DNA of 64,000 nucleotides from Leptodontidium sp. MPI-SDFR-AT-0119 (GCA_020726505.1 JAHLEZ010000010.1:2294001-2358000); one strand, 5' to 3'; shown: positions 1-12,163, numbered from the stretch's first letter. The notes: generated by a model from the letters alone, not told the origin. Translations and numbers: made by a program.

Positions 1-1620
1 ATATACTAACACTAGTCTTTCTATGGCTAGGAAGCTTAAGTAAGCCAATTAGACGTGTAACACCTTTATACTTATTATTAATAAAATACACAACGACACT
101 AAGTAAACTAATCTTCTCCTTCTTTAAACCTTAGCCGTTAAAAGTAATAGAGATCTTTGATTTGGCGTTACGAATCTCCTTAATAATCTCTAGTTCAAAA
201 TACTTAAAATACTCGTGGAGCTAGTTCTTAACTGTCGAATACGACGAAGGGATAACTTTAGTAGTATTTATATTAACAATTTTAAAGTATTAGATTAGTC
301 GTTTTAACGTAGCTTTGTAGTGTTTTACGCTATCGTAGATAATCTATTTTATAAAGGCATTAACAAACTCTTGTTGTCGAAAAGGGATGATTTAATCGTA
401 GGCGCTATCGATAGTTCTAGAGGCTTATAGACGCTTAAGAGCGCTCTTTTGTCTTTATATATCTCCTCTGTCGTCTAATAAGTGTTTCTCGTAAAGGTGC
501 CGCTTTACATTATTAAGAGTATTTACGTTAAAGTGGAAATCGAGATTTTAACTAAAAGCCTTATCGTGATAGCCTAATAAGTTAGCTCTCTTTTTTATAG
601 AATTAGGAGGAGATTATATATAAAACTTATAGTACTAATATGTCGGGTTACTAGCCTTTTTAGTATTTAAGAGTGTATAACCCAGTTTCTAAACCTATAG
701 AGTTCTGGCTTTTTTCGACGCTTTTACTAGTACTATTCCCCTTAGAAACCTATAGGGAAATGGCTTCCGATTATTAAAAAGAGGCTTATTAAAGTCGTAG
801 GGAGAGTAGTCTAAATTCCTCTTCTTGTTATAAGGTTTAAAAGGGTCATAGAACTCGTTATATTAAGGTTCTAATCGTTTATACTAATCCCGTAATATCT
901 TTAGCTCTATAGACTCTTCTATTGTCGGTTTGGCTATTATCGCCGCTAACACGTTCGGGACAACTCGTATAGGCGTATTAGGTACTCTTCTATCGTCGTC
1001 GTCGCTTAAATCGATAGGGGATATGTAGGAAGAGGCTATTTTAATAAAGTTATTGTGATTATTCTAATAGATATAGAGTTTAAATGTGATCTGGGGATTG
1101 TGAGGTTCTTTAGAGCTCGGCTAAGTCACGATTTTAGCCAATTAGAAGCTCCCATTTTAGCTAAGCGAAGCGGCCGCCCCTATTAAAATATATCTACGGT
1201 ATTTATGGGCTTTAAAATCAAGGCATCTATATTACTAAAACTCACTCTATATTCGGGAATTTTTAATATTTGAACTTATAAGTAATTAATCAACCTATTA
1301 CCAACTAACTGACTTATCTAATAATATATCTCAACTAACTAACTGACGTTAAAGAGCGTGGCTTATTTAGTTGGCTTAACTCAACTGACTTGTTGGCCAC
1401 CCTGCACTCAGGTACTTCGACTCTAATCTTTGGTTTCGTTCCGCATTTAATTAGCTCAGCGTTTTACTTAGCCCAGCCTAGCCCAGCCTAGACTAGGGTC
1501 AGGCTAGGCTGATCAATAAAATGACAGGCTAGGCTGAGGCTAGGCGGAGGCAGGCTGACCTGGGCGGAGGCTAGGCTGGGCGAAGTAATACGCTGATTTA
1601 GCTAGTAAGCATAGTCACTG
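1..1620 (-). mobile_element. RIP-degraded hAT-family DNA transposon, 5' part
   Basis: The stretch is very A+T rich and poor in CpA/TpG, as expected after repeat-induced point mutation. Reading the minus strand, a hAT transposase can still be followed through many TAG/TAA stops. At about 600-420 there is a stretch with the segment NVKRHLYEKH, which fits the C-terminal half of a BED zinc finger. At about 410-1 the segments NAKSKISITF and TRLIGLLKLP fit the conserved start of fungal hAT transposases. Several stops fall where the family has Trp or Gln (TGG or CAA changed to TAG or TAA). The presumed 5' terminus is at 1620, reading CAGTGACTATGC on the minus strand, a hAT-like end, flanked by taggctct. 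The 3' end lies outside the window. No functional product is expected. Family call is fairly sure; the exact terminus is inference. Confidence 0.8.
1457..1595. repeat. 27-nt inverted repeat with G+C-rich subterminal repeats
   Basis: Positions 1457-1483 and 1569-1595 are inverted copies of each other with two mismatches in 27 nt, separated by 85 nt. The loop and arms are built from repeated gcctagccca / ggctaggctggg units, in strong contrast to the A+T-rich transposon around them. The position just inside the presumed hAT terminus fits subterminal repeats that bind transposase, which is inference. It could also be a separate small palindromic element. Confidence 0.75.
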
Positions 1621-2620
1621 TAGGCTCTCCTACTCAGGCGCTACTTACCCTCGGCTCACCTGACTTGTCTGAGAAACCTGAGCAGTCCATGAGCAGTCCC
1701 TGAGCCTCGTCACCGAGATCCTTTCGCGGTTTTGTTTCCGCTTTTCGCATCCACTTCTCTGATCTCTTTTGAACTGTCTCTTCTCTTGCCGGATATTAGC
1801 ACCGCTTTTCTCGCCTCTGCCTTGTTCTCGCTCCCCTAGCTGTGCCTCCGCCTTCCCTGCCTCGGTCGACACATAAATGACCGACAGTTGATAGTTTGAA
1901 CAAAGATTCAAGGTAGTGCTGCAGATTAATTACCGCCTTCAAAACGGGAGTTCGGTTAAGACTCGCGTAAGGTTGCTAGAAGCGATGGCGGTCCTTACAT
2001 AATGATCCCCCTTTAGAAATAGAGTAACAGGGGTTTGGGGGTGTCCAGAGTAATCGGCGGATTAGTTTCATCACATTCTAACGGAGCACCCCTGACAACA
2101 CAAGCTTTTGCTCCCTGTCGCATGGTTGCTGGAGTGCCTACAGAGTTATTCTGGGTGTCCACAGTACATGGCTTCATGCATGGCGACCGCCTCATTTTTT
2201 GACCATTATGAGGCTGCAGAGTCCCAGACGTCAAAATCCTCTGCCCCCCCAAATATTAGCGTAGCACATACAACAATCGAACCTCAGCTTGAACAAAGTT
2301 TCTTGCCCGAAGCCAGATCTCGCAATTCTTGATGTTCAAATTCCAAACGCGCACGCACCTGCCCGCCAGCTTAAGTCCATGCACATCCTCCTGAGGAAAC
2401 GGTATCACTTGCGATCACTTTGCCACCTACAATTATAACGACCTTCCATTTGCAAAAGCCATAATGAACTCTTTGCTAGGACATATAGGTGTTGGTCAGT
2501 TGCTCGTAATAGGAATTTTGGAGATGACTGACAAGGCTGACAGATCTGAATAATCCATCAATCCTCATACTCTACAATCAAATCTTCCTATTTCAAAGGG
2601 ACCATTCACAAGAGGAGATC
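1621..2620. other. Intergenic, no gene seen
   Basis: Between the transposon end and the first regulator gene I see only short open frames without family resemblance or splice support. Base composition returns to normal from about 1620, which marks the edge of the RIP-affected DNA. Confidence 0.5.
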
Positions 2621-5324
2621 TTGTTTACAAATGCGTCCTATTCGGAACAAAAAGCTCTTCAGTCTATTTCTCACGGGTTGAGTTTAGAGTACGAATACTC
2701 ATTAGCCACTCGTACTGTACGAATCTGCCGACGTACTCCCTCCGGAGATTCCGCGAGTTGTGATTCTGGATATTCCGATTTTCAGAACTGCAAACCACCG
2801 GGGGACATTGAAAGTTGGTCCGAAGCACAGCTCGACATACCAATGCTGGATATTGATACTGAGAACTTTTCCTCGAGATCTGCAAATGAGGCAACTATTA
2901 ATGAAGATCCCTTGTTTCCCGGCCTGGGAAATTGCAATTACGAAGTACGCAGCTTTGTGGACAAGTCTGGACAGAAAACATCTGCTGATATTGAATTATC
3001 TGATGAATCCCTGTCATCATTGGGATGCGACAGCTGTTGTGTGCTTGAAATATACTGCGATGGTCGAAGACCCTCCTGCGGCTCTTGTACATGGTCCGAG
3101 ACTTCTTGTTATTACAAACCTCTGTTATGGACCCCACTGTACGTGTTCCAACTGTTCAGAAATTCACACTAAGAGAAGTAGGCATGACATGGACCCCGAC
3201 ATTCCTCTAGACCCGCTCTCAACGCCAGAACATTATTCAATAGATCTAGCAACAAGAGCGAAGTGGATTCCAACCGCGTTTGCTCTGGATGATGCAGTGG
3301 GTTTCATATGTCCCCCTTACAAGCCTTGCGACGAAGAAAAACACAACAAGTTGAACTTGGATACTAATCTTCAACAATCGGGGCTACTATTCCCCTGGCC
3401 AGCTACCGCGGAGTTTTCCCATCCTTCTTCGAGCTCCTTCCTTGTAGAAGTTAATGCTGAATTATCAAAGTCCAAATCCAAGCAACATGATATACCAGAG
3501 ACTTTAGATCCCGAGGCAAGGAAACGATTTAAGTCTAGAATTGCGCAGAGAAAGACCCGTAAGTTTTCCTTCTCCGCCTTTTAAATGGGAACTTATTACT
3601 TTTCGGGACATTTTGTAGGTGACAAAGTCAAAGCAGGTAAAGAACACCTAAAATGGGCTTTTGAAAATGCGCCTGGCACTAGTAACGCCTACCACACCAC
3701 AAATTCGGAAAATTCGAAAAAAACAGATGTCGTAAACGGTCCCGAATATGCAGCCACTCTTGATCAGAGTTCTACGAGTTCTCAGCGAGCTGCCAGCTTT
3801 TCGAGCTCGGTGGGCAGCATTCAGCGCGACGGCAGTCTGAGTGAATTAGATAATTCCTTTCGAAGATGGCGGCGCGCGAATTGCAGTGCAAATTTGGGAT
3901 ACGAAACGGTTGTTTTCGATGCAAGTTCGACTTATTCCACCAGGAGCCAAGTATCTGCCACCTCCACTTCTTCGGGACGCCTTGGTCCTCTATCAAGCTT
4001 GGCACGATCGGGAATGAACGCAGTGATAAAGGTTGGCGCATGCTGGAGATGCAGGTTTTTGAGAAAACCAGTAGGTGCATATTCTCGAAGAGAGATTAAT
4101 ACTGATTGGTGAAAGTGTGACCCAATTTCCCCTTGCGGTTTGTGTCCAAAGGGCAACAAGTCCGGCTGGGAAGTTGTAGGGTGTAAACGTGGTTCTTTTA
4201 AAGCTGCAATGCTTCCGATAACTCTATGCCCAAAGGCAACCACAGTGGTAACAGGCTCTCCGGCTCAATTGCCTGACTCTAGCACGTCGCACGAAACATC
4301 ATCTCAGCCGGACGTAGCTGCGAATACTTTCTTTCGAGATACCATGAACCGACGCGAAATGGCTTTAGCTCGACTTGTCCAGGCCACCGAATATAGTGCA
4401 GAAGACGATCCTATACTTCATGACATGGAAATCCGACCTTTACTTCGGGAATGCCTTCCAGGAAATTGCACACCAATCAAGCAACCAGGACTTGCGGCAC
4501 TAAATCCACTGAATGAGTGTATTTTAGCTATCGCATGGGAGCTTTTCGATTATCCATTCAGTTGCTTCGATATCACTGAAACAGGTGACCTTGGTGGTCT
4601 TGTAAGGTTACTCCCTTCAGTCGCCAGATATCAAGCAAAGCACCAATCAGAATTAAACAGCGTATGTCCATTTTCCAGGTTTCTAAAGTCCAAAATTAAG
4701 TTCAAACTACAGGATCAATTGATTGCCCAAAGCCTGATTTGTCTTCGAAGCTGCCTCGAAGCATTACGTATCAAGGCTTCTGGCTTCCTTGGGAAGCAAC
4801 GGCATGTATCGTGCAATTCGGGTCTTTGCAAATTTGAATGCCTCGAATATGTGAAGCTGAACATCTCATTGTACTTTGACGAGCTTTCAAGAGTCTTCTT
4901 CAAGAAAGAAAACATGCGCAATAAGACGACGTGGTGGTTATCCGCATTTTATAGCTTCTGCATTCAGAGCTTCGTTAGAAGGGCCTTGCTAGAATTGGAG
5001 AAGGAGTCCTTGGTTTTCGCGACTCTCGCGAGTAGGGATTACTTAAGAGACCCTGTCCAGCTATTCGTCGCCATTTCGAGCTTGGACGACCCATTGATTC
5101 GACCTTTAGCCCGTGACCTTAGTGGTAAGGTCAAGACCAACGCAATGGTTGAAGGACCTAATCTTGATGATTACGAAGAAGCACGGCTTGCCGTAGGTCA
5201 AAATACGTGGCTGACGGATGGAATAAGTGGATCATATGATTACTTAACGAGCCTCTTTGGGGATCAAAAGGTTGGGGAGCAAAGTACTACAAATGGCAGC
5301 CCTCGAGATAGTCTTGAATTTTGA
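2621..5324 (+). CDS. Fungal zinc-cluster regulator with two Zn2Cys6 motifs and a bZIP-like basic region
   Basis: Probable nuclear transcription regulator. Introns read at 3139-3181, 3559-3618 and 4071-4115 join the frames into one. The first ATG in frame is 2843, giving 777 residues, but the frame is open without ATG back to about 2621, so a missed upstream first exon is likely. Numbering from 2843: a Zn2Cys6 cluster with perfect CX2CX6CX6CX2CX6C spacing at 62-89, though it lacks the usual basic residues between the second and third Cys; a bZIP-type basic region (RFKSRIAQRKTR, Ser in place of the conserved Asn) near 210-230 with no clear leucine zipper; a Ser-rich linker; then the family-typical cluster CWRCRFLRKPC at 366-376, continuing to C398 (CX2CX6CX5CX2CX12C). 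The C-terminal 400 residues match the helical region of this fungal C6 family. Targets cannot be told from the sequence. Confidence 0.75.
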
Positions 5325-6241
5325 TGTCCGGAGGTTATAGTCCATACCCATATTAGCAATCGAACCTATTTTTATGAGTTCTGAACTCTAGAACCGCAGA
5401 ATCTTACTAGGAAATAGCAAATAGCGGTTGCAATCTGCCTACAAGCTAACCATTTCCGTTCTAGTGATTTTACTTTCTTGACTATGTAGTAGAGTGAGCA
5501 AGTGCCTACCTATGTTCCTGGCTCAAGGGAATACTCAAACCAGCAGGCCATTCCGCCATCAGATCGTAATTACAGCCTATCTCTCCTCAAGCCTTCTCCA
5601 TTTTCAACTATAGTACAAGCAAAACCAGAGAACAAACAACAAAGACGCCATACTTCAACCCTCAGCGATTTTCGAACCCAAAGAATAAGGATTTGGATCC
5701 GCGACACTCAAAATCCATGAATCGTTATATCGATTAACCAATCGAGAATCCAGATACATTTTTAATACTTACCTAGTTACCTCATGAGGAGGGGATTAGG
5801 GTTAGGCGACATAGGTAGAAAGAAATTGAGGAGTGTATGTAGAGTTACAACAAGTACCCGTCGATTTCGATTTCGGTTTGGATTGTAAATCCTTGATATT
5901 ACTTCTGAGAGATTCGGAATAAGTACATATGAGTAATTATTATACCTACGTTCTTTACTCAAACCAAATCAGAGGTTATACGAAGTCTAGATTAGAGGGC
6001 GGGGTTCGACATCCGTTTGTTCCAGCGACCAAAAGTACAGCTAGCTCACCAGGAGTACATGGATGTCTCACGGCATTGAGTCCTTTGGCAATGAAGTCAT
6101 TGAAATGAAATTGACCGGCACTAAATCGGAATTAATTTTCGCTCCAATCCACCGTAGGTCCGTATCAGGTCCAAAGCTAGCTCATGTCCCCTCCCACCTC
6201 AACTCCCACCCGCCCTTTCCACCCCCACCAACTCCCCCCCC
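5325..6241. other. Intergenic, no gene seen
   Basis: No open frame with family resemblance. A short telomere-like stretch (ttagggttagg) lies at about 5797-5807, only about two units, and is probably chance. Confidence 0.5.
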
Positions 6242-8159
6242 TCAAACCCTCCTCAAATCTCTAACCATTACCACCCCTCCTCTCTTAAGAATCTTCAAAG
6301 AATTAAAAACAACCTCCCCAGGCCTCCCCTCCCCATCCTTAAGCATGAACTCATATCTCTCCAAAACACTCACAAGCACTAACTTCGCCTCCACGGTAGC
6401 GAAGAAGCGGCCTGGACATGCGTGTTTGCCGATTCCGAAGGCGAGGGAGGTGGATGTTATGCTGGTTAGTTGGTGCCGGTTTGTATTGATGCTGGAGCTG
6501 GAGTTGGTTTTGGATGGTGTGTTACGGAGGTTGAAGAAGCGGAGACCGTCGAAGGTGGTGGGGGAGGGGTAGATTTCTGGTGAGATGGATATGGCGCAGA
6601 GGGGTGTTGAGATGTATGATCCAGGTGGGAGGATAAGGCCATTTGAGAGGGTGATGGGGGTGAGGACTTTGCGGCGGAAAGAAGCTTTGATTAATCATTA
6701 TCAGCATGGATAAGAATTCATATGTTGTGTATATTGGAATGGGATGGGGGAGAAGTGAAGGGGGAATACGTACTAACACCTTCAGCATACATCCTCATCG
6801 TCTCTTTCATAAAACTATCCAGTTTCTTCAACCGTCCCAGCGTCTCAACGGTCCACTCGGCATCATCTCCCACCCCACTCTTGATTTCCTCAATCTCTTT
6901 TCTCAAAATCAGGGCATATTCAGGATATTGAGCGAGACTGTAAACAACATGCGTCAACAAGCGCGAAGTGGTGTGTATTGAAGCAGCTGCTAGACCCAAT
7001 TGTCCACGCCCTTGAAAATCATAATCGCGCTTCAGATCATCGGGTAAGAGCTCCCAGATGCTGTGTGTTGTGTATTTGCTGTTTTCGAAGTCACTCTCGC
7101 TTTCCTCTCCATTCTGGTTGAGTGCATCTTTGACTGCTTCTTCGACAATCTTGGCTGCGGCTCGGTTATGGCGTCTGATATTCCATATCTGGGGGATAAA
7201 GTTCTTTAGTACGGAGCGCGAGAAAGGGGGGAATATCTTGAGGATAGAGGATGCAATGAAGACGTCTTTTGAGTAGGATTCTATTGTCTGAAGCCAGGAA
7301 GGAAGGCGACAGAGAGTAGGTCCGATGAAGACTCTGGCTGTGAGAGAAGAAATTAGAGGTGTGAATTTTGAGTGAGGCTCGATTGGTGTCCAGTCTAGAG
7401 GAATGTCAGCAAAGGATAAGTATTTAGAGAAATGGAAGAAATACCAGGATAGCTTTCAAATTGTTGAGGAAGTACAAAATCTAGCTCTTCGATCATACCT
7501 GGGAGAACTTTGCCTGTTGAGATCACCTGTCAGTTGAAATTCCCATCTTGGCCCAAGGAAATGTGAATTTGAAGTGCGAGCGTACCGATATTCTTCGTCA
7601 GAACTGTCTTGCTAAAATAGATCCCGAAATGATTCTCCTCAATCGGAATCGTCGTATGACGGCTCTGAAGATTCTACACGCAATCCATCAGCATCTCCCT
7701 CTCTTTCACAAGGAACGAAGAGCCAAACATACCTCCACCATCCCCGCAGCAGCCGACAGGACTGTATCAGGCAGACCTTTCAATTCATCAATGAAAGCCG
7801 GCGGGATGATGATCTCCGGTCCTTCAGAAGTCCATATCTGAAAGACTTGGCCGGGGAACTTGTTTCGAGCGTTAACTTAGTCCATGTCTTTTGGGGGCAA
7901 AGGCGAGTGAATGATAGATGGATGGATGAATGGTCACCTTTTTGTATGCTTCTAGTAACATGCTGTCGGCGTTCCATCGCCAGCGCTTTTTCTGCTCCTT
8001 GGGTGATGCGGGGAGGGTTGGTGAGTTGATGGGGAATCGGCGGGGTGGTGCAGAGAGGTATATTGTGAGTGTGAAGAGTAAAATGGCGAATGTGAGGGTT
8101 GAGAGAGTGGGGTAGGATGTGAAGGTCAGCTTGAAAGCTGAGGCGATTGTTGACAACAT
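6242..8159 (-). CDS. Cytochrome P450 monooxygenase
   Basis: Haem-thiolate monooxygenase of the ER membrane. Six exons (8159-7938, 7858-7733, 7673-7586, 7513-7445, 7394-6774, 6684-6242) give exactly 522 residues, normal for the family. Seen: N-terminal membrane anchor at about 18-36 followed by a Pro-rich hinge; the segment EIIIPPAFIDEL typical of the fungal ent-kaurene oxidase-like/CYP68-type clan; I-helix segment AAASIHTTS near 302; K-helix ExxR at E366-R369 (KETMRM); haem loop FGIGKHACPGRF with Cys465 as the iron ligand. The ATG at 8159 opens directly into the anchor. The neighbour 377 nt upstream on the same strand is a PaxU-like hydrolase, so the two may serve one secondary-metabolite or detoxification step. 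Substrate unknown. Confidence 0.93.
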
Positions 8160-8535
8160 TGTGGTGTTGATTGACTGCTTCCCTGCGTATTGGAAAGGAG
8201 ACCCGGAAGAGAATGTCTTGGAATAGCCGGGAGATTAGCTTGCAAGGAGCAAGCTTGATGAGATTGATACAAGGAAAAGAGTTGTTCTGGAAGGAGCGAA
8301 GTTGAGAATGCTTCCTGAACTTATTTACGTAGGCAGTTGCACGTAGATCTGCCATCGGCTGATCTCGTGTCTCCTGCAGTGCAACGCTAATTGATTGGAT
8401 ATAGTGAATGAGCAGAACCGAAACATAGAAGAAAGGAAGACCTTCACTTCCGAGAACAAAGAAGTCGGGAAGTTGGAATCAATCCGAACGCTAACGATCA
8501 AGCCGTCTATAATTAATTCCCACTCTACTCACTGC

Positions 8536-9369
8536 TCATGCCGCCGTGCTCTTCCACAACCCCTGCACATTCTCCCAATACCTCTCCCCATCCAATATCA
8601 TATGCTGAACATGCGGTGTCTCCGTCTCCTTCAGAATAAGGACCTCTCCACCCCCATTTCTGAACTCCTCAAGATGCTTCTCCACATCCCGAAAGCCGAC
8701 CAATTGATCCTTCTCGCTGAATACATACAATCTCTTTGCTTTCATATCAACCAGCGTCTGATCATTCAGCAGACCAGCTGTCTTGTGAACCAGCGTGCCA
8801 ATACCAAACACAGATCTCTTCAGTACCGCGATCCCCAAGAGCGCTCCAATTACCGCCGCTGAAGGATACCACAGCAGCCCCTTTGGGAGACCAATCGACA
8901 ACGCTGTCCAGCTCTCCTGTAGAGTAGGTTGACCTGGCGCACTATCCAAAACAAGAGCTTGAACAGGGAGAATCTTCCCAGTCTGCCGTTTATACACCGT
9001 GCACACATCAGTGAAAGTCAACGCCCCACCATTGCTGAAGAGATGGACCAGAACCCGTGGTTTAGGATCACTTTCAACGGCTGAGATGACAGGTTCGAAA
9101 CCAGCGAGGCGAGATGCTGTTGATGTGGTCATGAAGTACTCTGGTAGAGATCGGAGAGTGAGGATCCGTGCTGAGGGGTAGAGGGTTTGGTATTTCAGAT
9201 AGGCGGCATTGAGAGCCCGTGAGCGTGGCGAGACGCCCATCCATTGACAGATTATGATTGCTGTTGGATCGGCATTTGGGGGATGGGGTGTTGAGGTTGG
9301 TGAGGAGGGAGGTGTGTAGAGAGAGACTGCTGAGCTGAGCTTTGAGAATTCGAGGTAGGGTGCTGCCAT
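8536..9369 (-). CDS. PaxU/TMEM53-like (DUF829) alpha/beta hydrolase-fold protein
   Basis: Intronless, 277 residues from the first ATG at 9369; the open frame runs further up but has no ATG there. The fold and motifs fit DUF829/TMEM53: an early beta strand (AIIICQWMGVS), a nucleophile-elbow-like HLFSNGG, a late acidic turn (FSEKDQLV) and the terminal HVQHM, which would supply Ser, Asp and His. Fungal members are usually named after PaxU of the paxilline cluster, whose exact reaction is not firmly known. The same strand and proximity to the P450 suggest linked expression; no prenyltransferase or terpene cyclase is in the window, so a full indole-diterpene cluster is not supported. Confidence 0.8.
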   Translation of the reverse strand: MAAPYLEFSKLSSAVSLYTPPSSPTSTPHPPNADPTAIIICQWMGVSPRSRALNAAYLKYQTLYPSARILTLRSLPEYFMTTSTASRLAGFEPVISAVESDPKPRVLVHLFSNGGALTFTDVCTVYKRQTGKILPVQALVLDSAPGQPTLQESWTALSIGLPKGLLWYPSAAVIGALLGIAVLKRSVFGIGTLVHKTAGLLNDQTLVDMKAKRLYVFSEKDQLVGFRDVEKHLEEFRNGGGEVLILKETETPHVQHMILDGERYWENVQGLWKSTAA

Positions 9370-11139
9370 TGTTTCAGATGGCTGGAGTTTGGTTGCTTTC
9401 TCGTTTCTTTGCTGTACGGCTGAGATGTGTTTCGACGAAATCCCCAGCTCGGGGATTTTGCCTCCTTGGATATCCAACCCTTTCTGTTAACGTTTCAGAG
9501 GACTTCTGTTGATGCCAAGATATTTGCAGGGAAAGGGCCAATCTCCACGGTTTTAAACATTCGACAATACCCGAGGGAATGGAACAAGGGAGAGTTTGGT
9601 CAAGTGTAGAATCCGGCTTCAGGAAATGGACAGGAACAAAGCGAGATATTAGTGGAGATATTGCCTTTAGTGCTGACGAGATCATTCAACGCGCACGCAT
9701 TTATTCTCGATGGTAGCCTGTAGCCGCGTGGAGTTGATTAATCACTCCGAGCTCAGAATTGTGAGTTGAACGCCGACTTGGCACAAACCCCCTACGGAGA
9801 AGGATGAGATGAGATGATATGATGGGTATGGTGTTGTGGGAGTAAGGAGGCTGGGTTGGGAGAAGATGAAGCAAATGCCGAAGGTTGAGATGCTTGCTAG
9901 GTAATCAGAGGCTCGCTAGCCTGGGAGGAAGGGAGAATGAATCCTGTGACTTCATCAGAATATGGAATTTCAATTATGCAACAATTGATGGCAAACCGTA
10001 ACATGAATAGGATAGGAGTATCTGCTAACTTGCCTAGGTATGGGTTGCATGATATTCCAAGCGGTAGTACAACATAGGTCAAAATGTGAAATGAGATTTC
10101 TCTGCAGTTCATGGTCACATGCCTTTCGATGACAGGGAGCCAATCAGCGACGAGTACAAAAGTTTTGTTGCACGTCTCAAATGCAGGACGTTTTCAAGGA
10201 GCTCGTCGAAAAACAGCCTCGAAAAGAGCCTCGCTTGCCAAAATGGCCTGTTTAGTCTGTTTGCAGCCACATCACGTGTATTTGGTTTTGATATTTGACA
10301 TTTGACTGATGCACTCCAGGGCGATCTCTGATGGGGGCACACAGCACTGTTGCGTATGGTTTCGTCAATTCTTGATCTCTTACACATTCCAAATATTGAT
10401 TTCGCCGCCAAAACACTCCTTAATTCTACGCACGTGATGAATCTACCCCGCGCCGGAAATATCCCATCCGAACTGCTCTGAGTCTCGAACACAGCCCAAG
10501 CCAGACCAGCCCAGGCCCAGCTGCTCACCGCACCCTAAATCCCTAATCCGAATATCTCTCCCCAGCCCACAATCTATTAATGCGCCATGAATGCTAAGAA
10601 ACTTAATTAAGCTTGACCTGCCTCTTCTATCCAGAAGAAGACTTAGATCATCACACGGCTCTGCAAGTTCCAAGCGAGTGGCTGACTACAGCTGTTGTCA
10701 TTGGCGAGGGACAACGCAGCGTGATGACTTGAATGGGGGCCTCGGGAGGCGCTCACCCCACACATGAGGAACTGCCAGACCTAAGACCTAAGACCTAAGA
10801 AATGGGAATGCGAGGATCCGACGACAGCTCGTGAATTAAGCTAGACCTCCGACTGATATAAGGAACTGTGGTCGCTGGCTATGGATATTATCCTTAAATC
10901 TGGACCAACAGACGAACAAATACCTATCGTTGAGCCCGAGTTCCACTCAGTGGTATCGTGACACAAACAGACACCCAGCCTTCCGCATATTCACCTCCGG
11001 TTACACCGGCGACGACATATACTACACAGACTTGAGCTCTCGAGTCTCAGCTACTTCGACTACTTCTACCCCTCATAGGTACTGTACCTACAATACAACC
11101 ACCACTTCGAAGATCAACAAACGCACATCCACAACAATC
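9370..11139. other. Intergenic, no gene seen
   Basis: About 1.8 kb without convincing coding sequence. It holds a tiny tandem repeat of cctaaga (three units, near 10779-10799) and the upstream region of the cupredoxin-like gene, whose leader is probably in 10.9-11.1 kb. Confidence 0.45.
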
Positions 11140-12163
11140 ATGATGTACTCCCAGCTCATCACGCTCTTTGGCCTCGCCACTGCCGTGTTCGCCGATGTAA
11201 TCGATGTCAAAGTCGGAAATGGAGGCTTAACATTCGATCCTGATTCGTTTTCTGCCAAGGAAGGAGATTCGTGAGTTCTCTCCTCTTCTCTTAGCACCTC
11301 CCGGTGTCTGTTTGACTTCAATATATGCGTGGATTATGGGATCATGTACTGACTTTGTACCTGCGAATAGCGTCAGATTCCAGTTCTTCAGCGGCTTTGG
11401 AAGTCACAGTGTAACTCTCGGTTCTTTCGATACTCCCTGCCAACCCGCCAGTAATGGCTTCTACTCTGGCATCATTCAAGGAAACCAGGCAGGTGTATGT
11501 CTTCACCCTCCCATTCTCTGACCACGTTACCCCTCTTCCAATCCAATATTCCAAACTCCCTCTTCCCAATCTCACATCCTTCCAAACCCAAAGCTAACAA
11601 CCTCCCAGGACCACACCTTCACCATAAACATCACCTCCACCTCTCCAGCCTGGTTCTACTGCTCCGTGGCCAGTCACTGCTCAAGCGGTATGGCTGGCGT
11701 CATCAACCCTCCTTCAGGCGAGACCATCGACTCCTACCGCAGTGCCGCCCAAAATGTCCTCCGCCAAACCCCTCCTGGTGCCGTCGGAGGAGGTGTAATC
11801 GCTACCGGCGACACTGGCAGCGGCTCATCACCCTCCACCACTCCCTCCCCAGCATCACCCAGACCATCCGCGACAGTCACGAGTGACACCACACCATCAA
11901 GCGCGTCTGTCACTACCGGAGCTGGAGGGTCGACTGTACCTGTCTCTACGACTACATCAACCGGTACTGGTGCTGGTACTGGAAGTGGAAGTAGAAGTTC
12001 GACTGGAACAGCTGCCGGTACGACGAGCCCGCCTTCTGGAACACCTACGAGTACGAGTCCTAGTGTAGCTGCTACGACGACCAGCGGTGGACCGAAGAGT
12101 GAATGGTCTATTGTTTTGGGATTGGCTGTTATTCTTGGAGGACTCGTTGCTTTGATGGCTTAG
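11140..12163 (+). CDS. GPI-anchored, Ser/Thr-rich extracellular cupredoxin-like protein
   Basis: Cell-wall or surface protein. Exons 11140-11270, 11371-11494 and 11609-12163 give 269 residues. A signal peptide covers about residues 1-18 (YSQLITLFGLATAVFA). The mature part opens with the cupredoxin pattern (VIDVKVGNGGLTFDPDSF, then GSHSVTLGSF, then WFYCSVASHCSSGMAGVIN), where His, Cys and Met are the expected type 1 copper ligand set. After about residue 150 comes a long low-complexity Ser/Thr/Gly tract, and the protein ends in a hydrophobic tail (LGLAVILGGLVALMA) typical of GPI attachment. Role in copper binding is family inference. The start codon pair ATGATG at 11140 leaves the exact start open by one residue. 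Confidence 0.88.

Noticed and set aside
1645..1911. 88-codon minus-strand open frame
   Set aside because: Charged low-complexity sequence beside a transposon end, no family and no splice or promoter support.
5797..5807. Telomere-like ttagggttagg
   Set aside because: Under two full repeats; too short to be an interstitial telomere or chromosome end.
7780..8355. 191-codon minus-strand open frame over the P450 start
   Set aside because: Another frame gives the P450 anchor and first exons with proper splice sites; this one has no family likeness.
10115..10673. Overlapping minus-strand open frames
   Set aside because: Two frames overlap with ordinary composition, no motif and no splice support.
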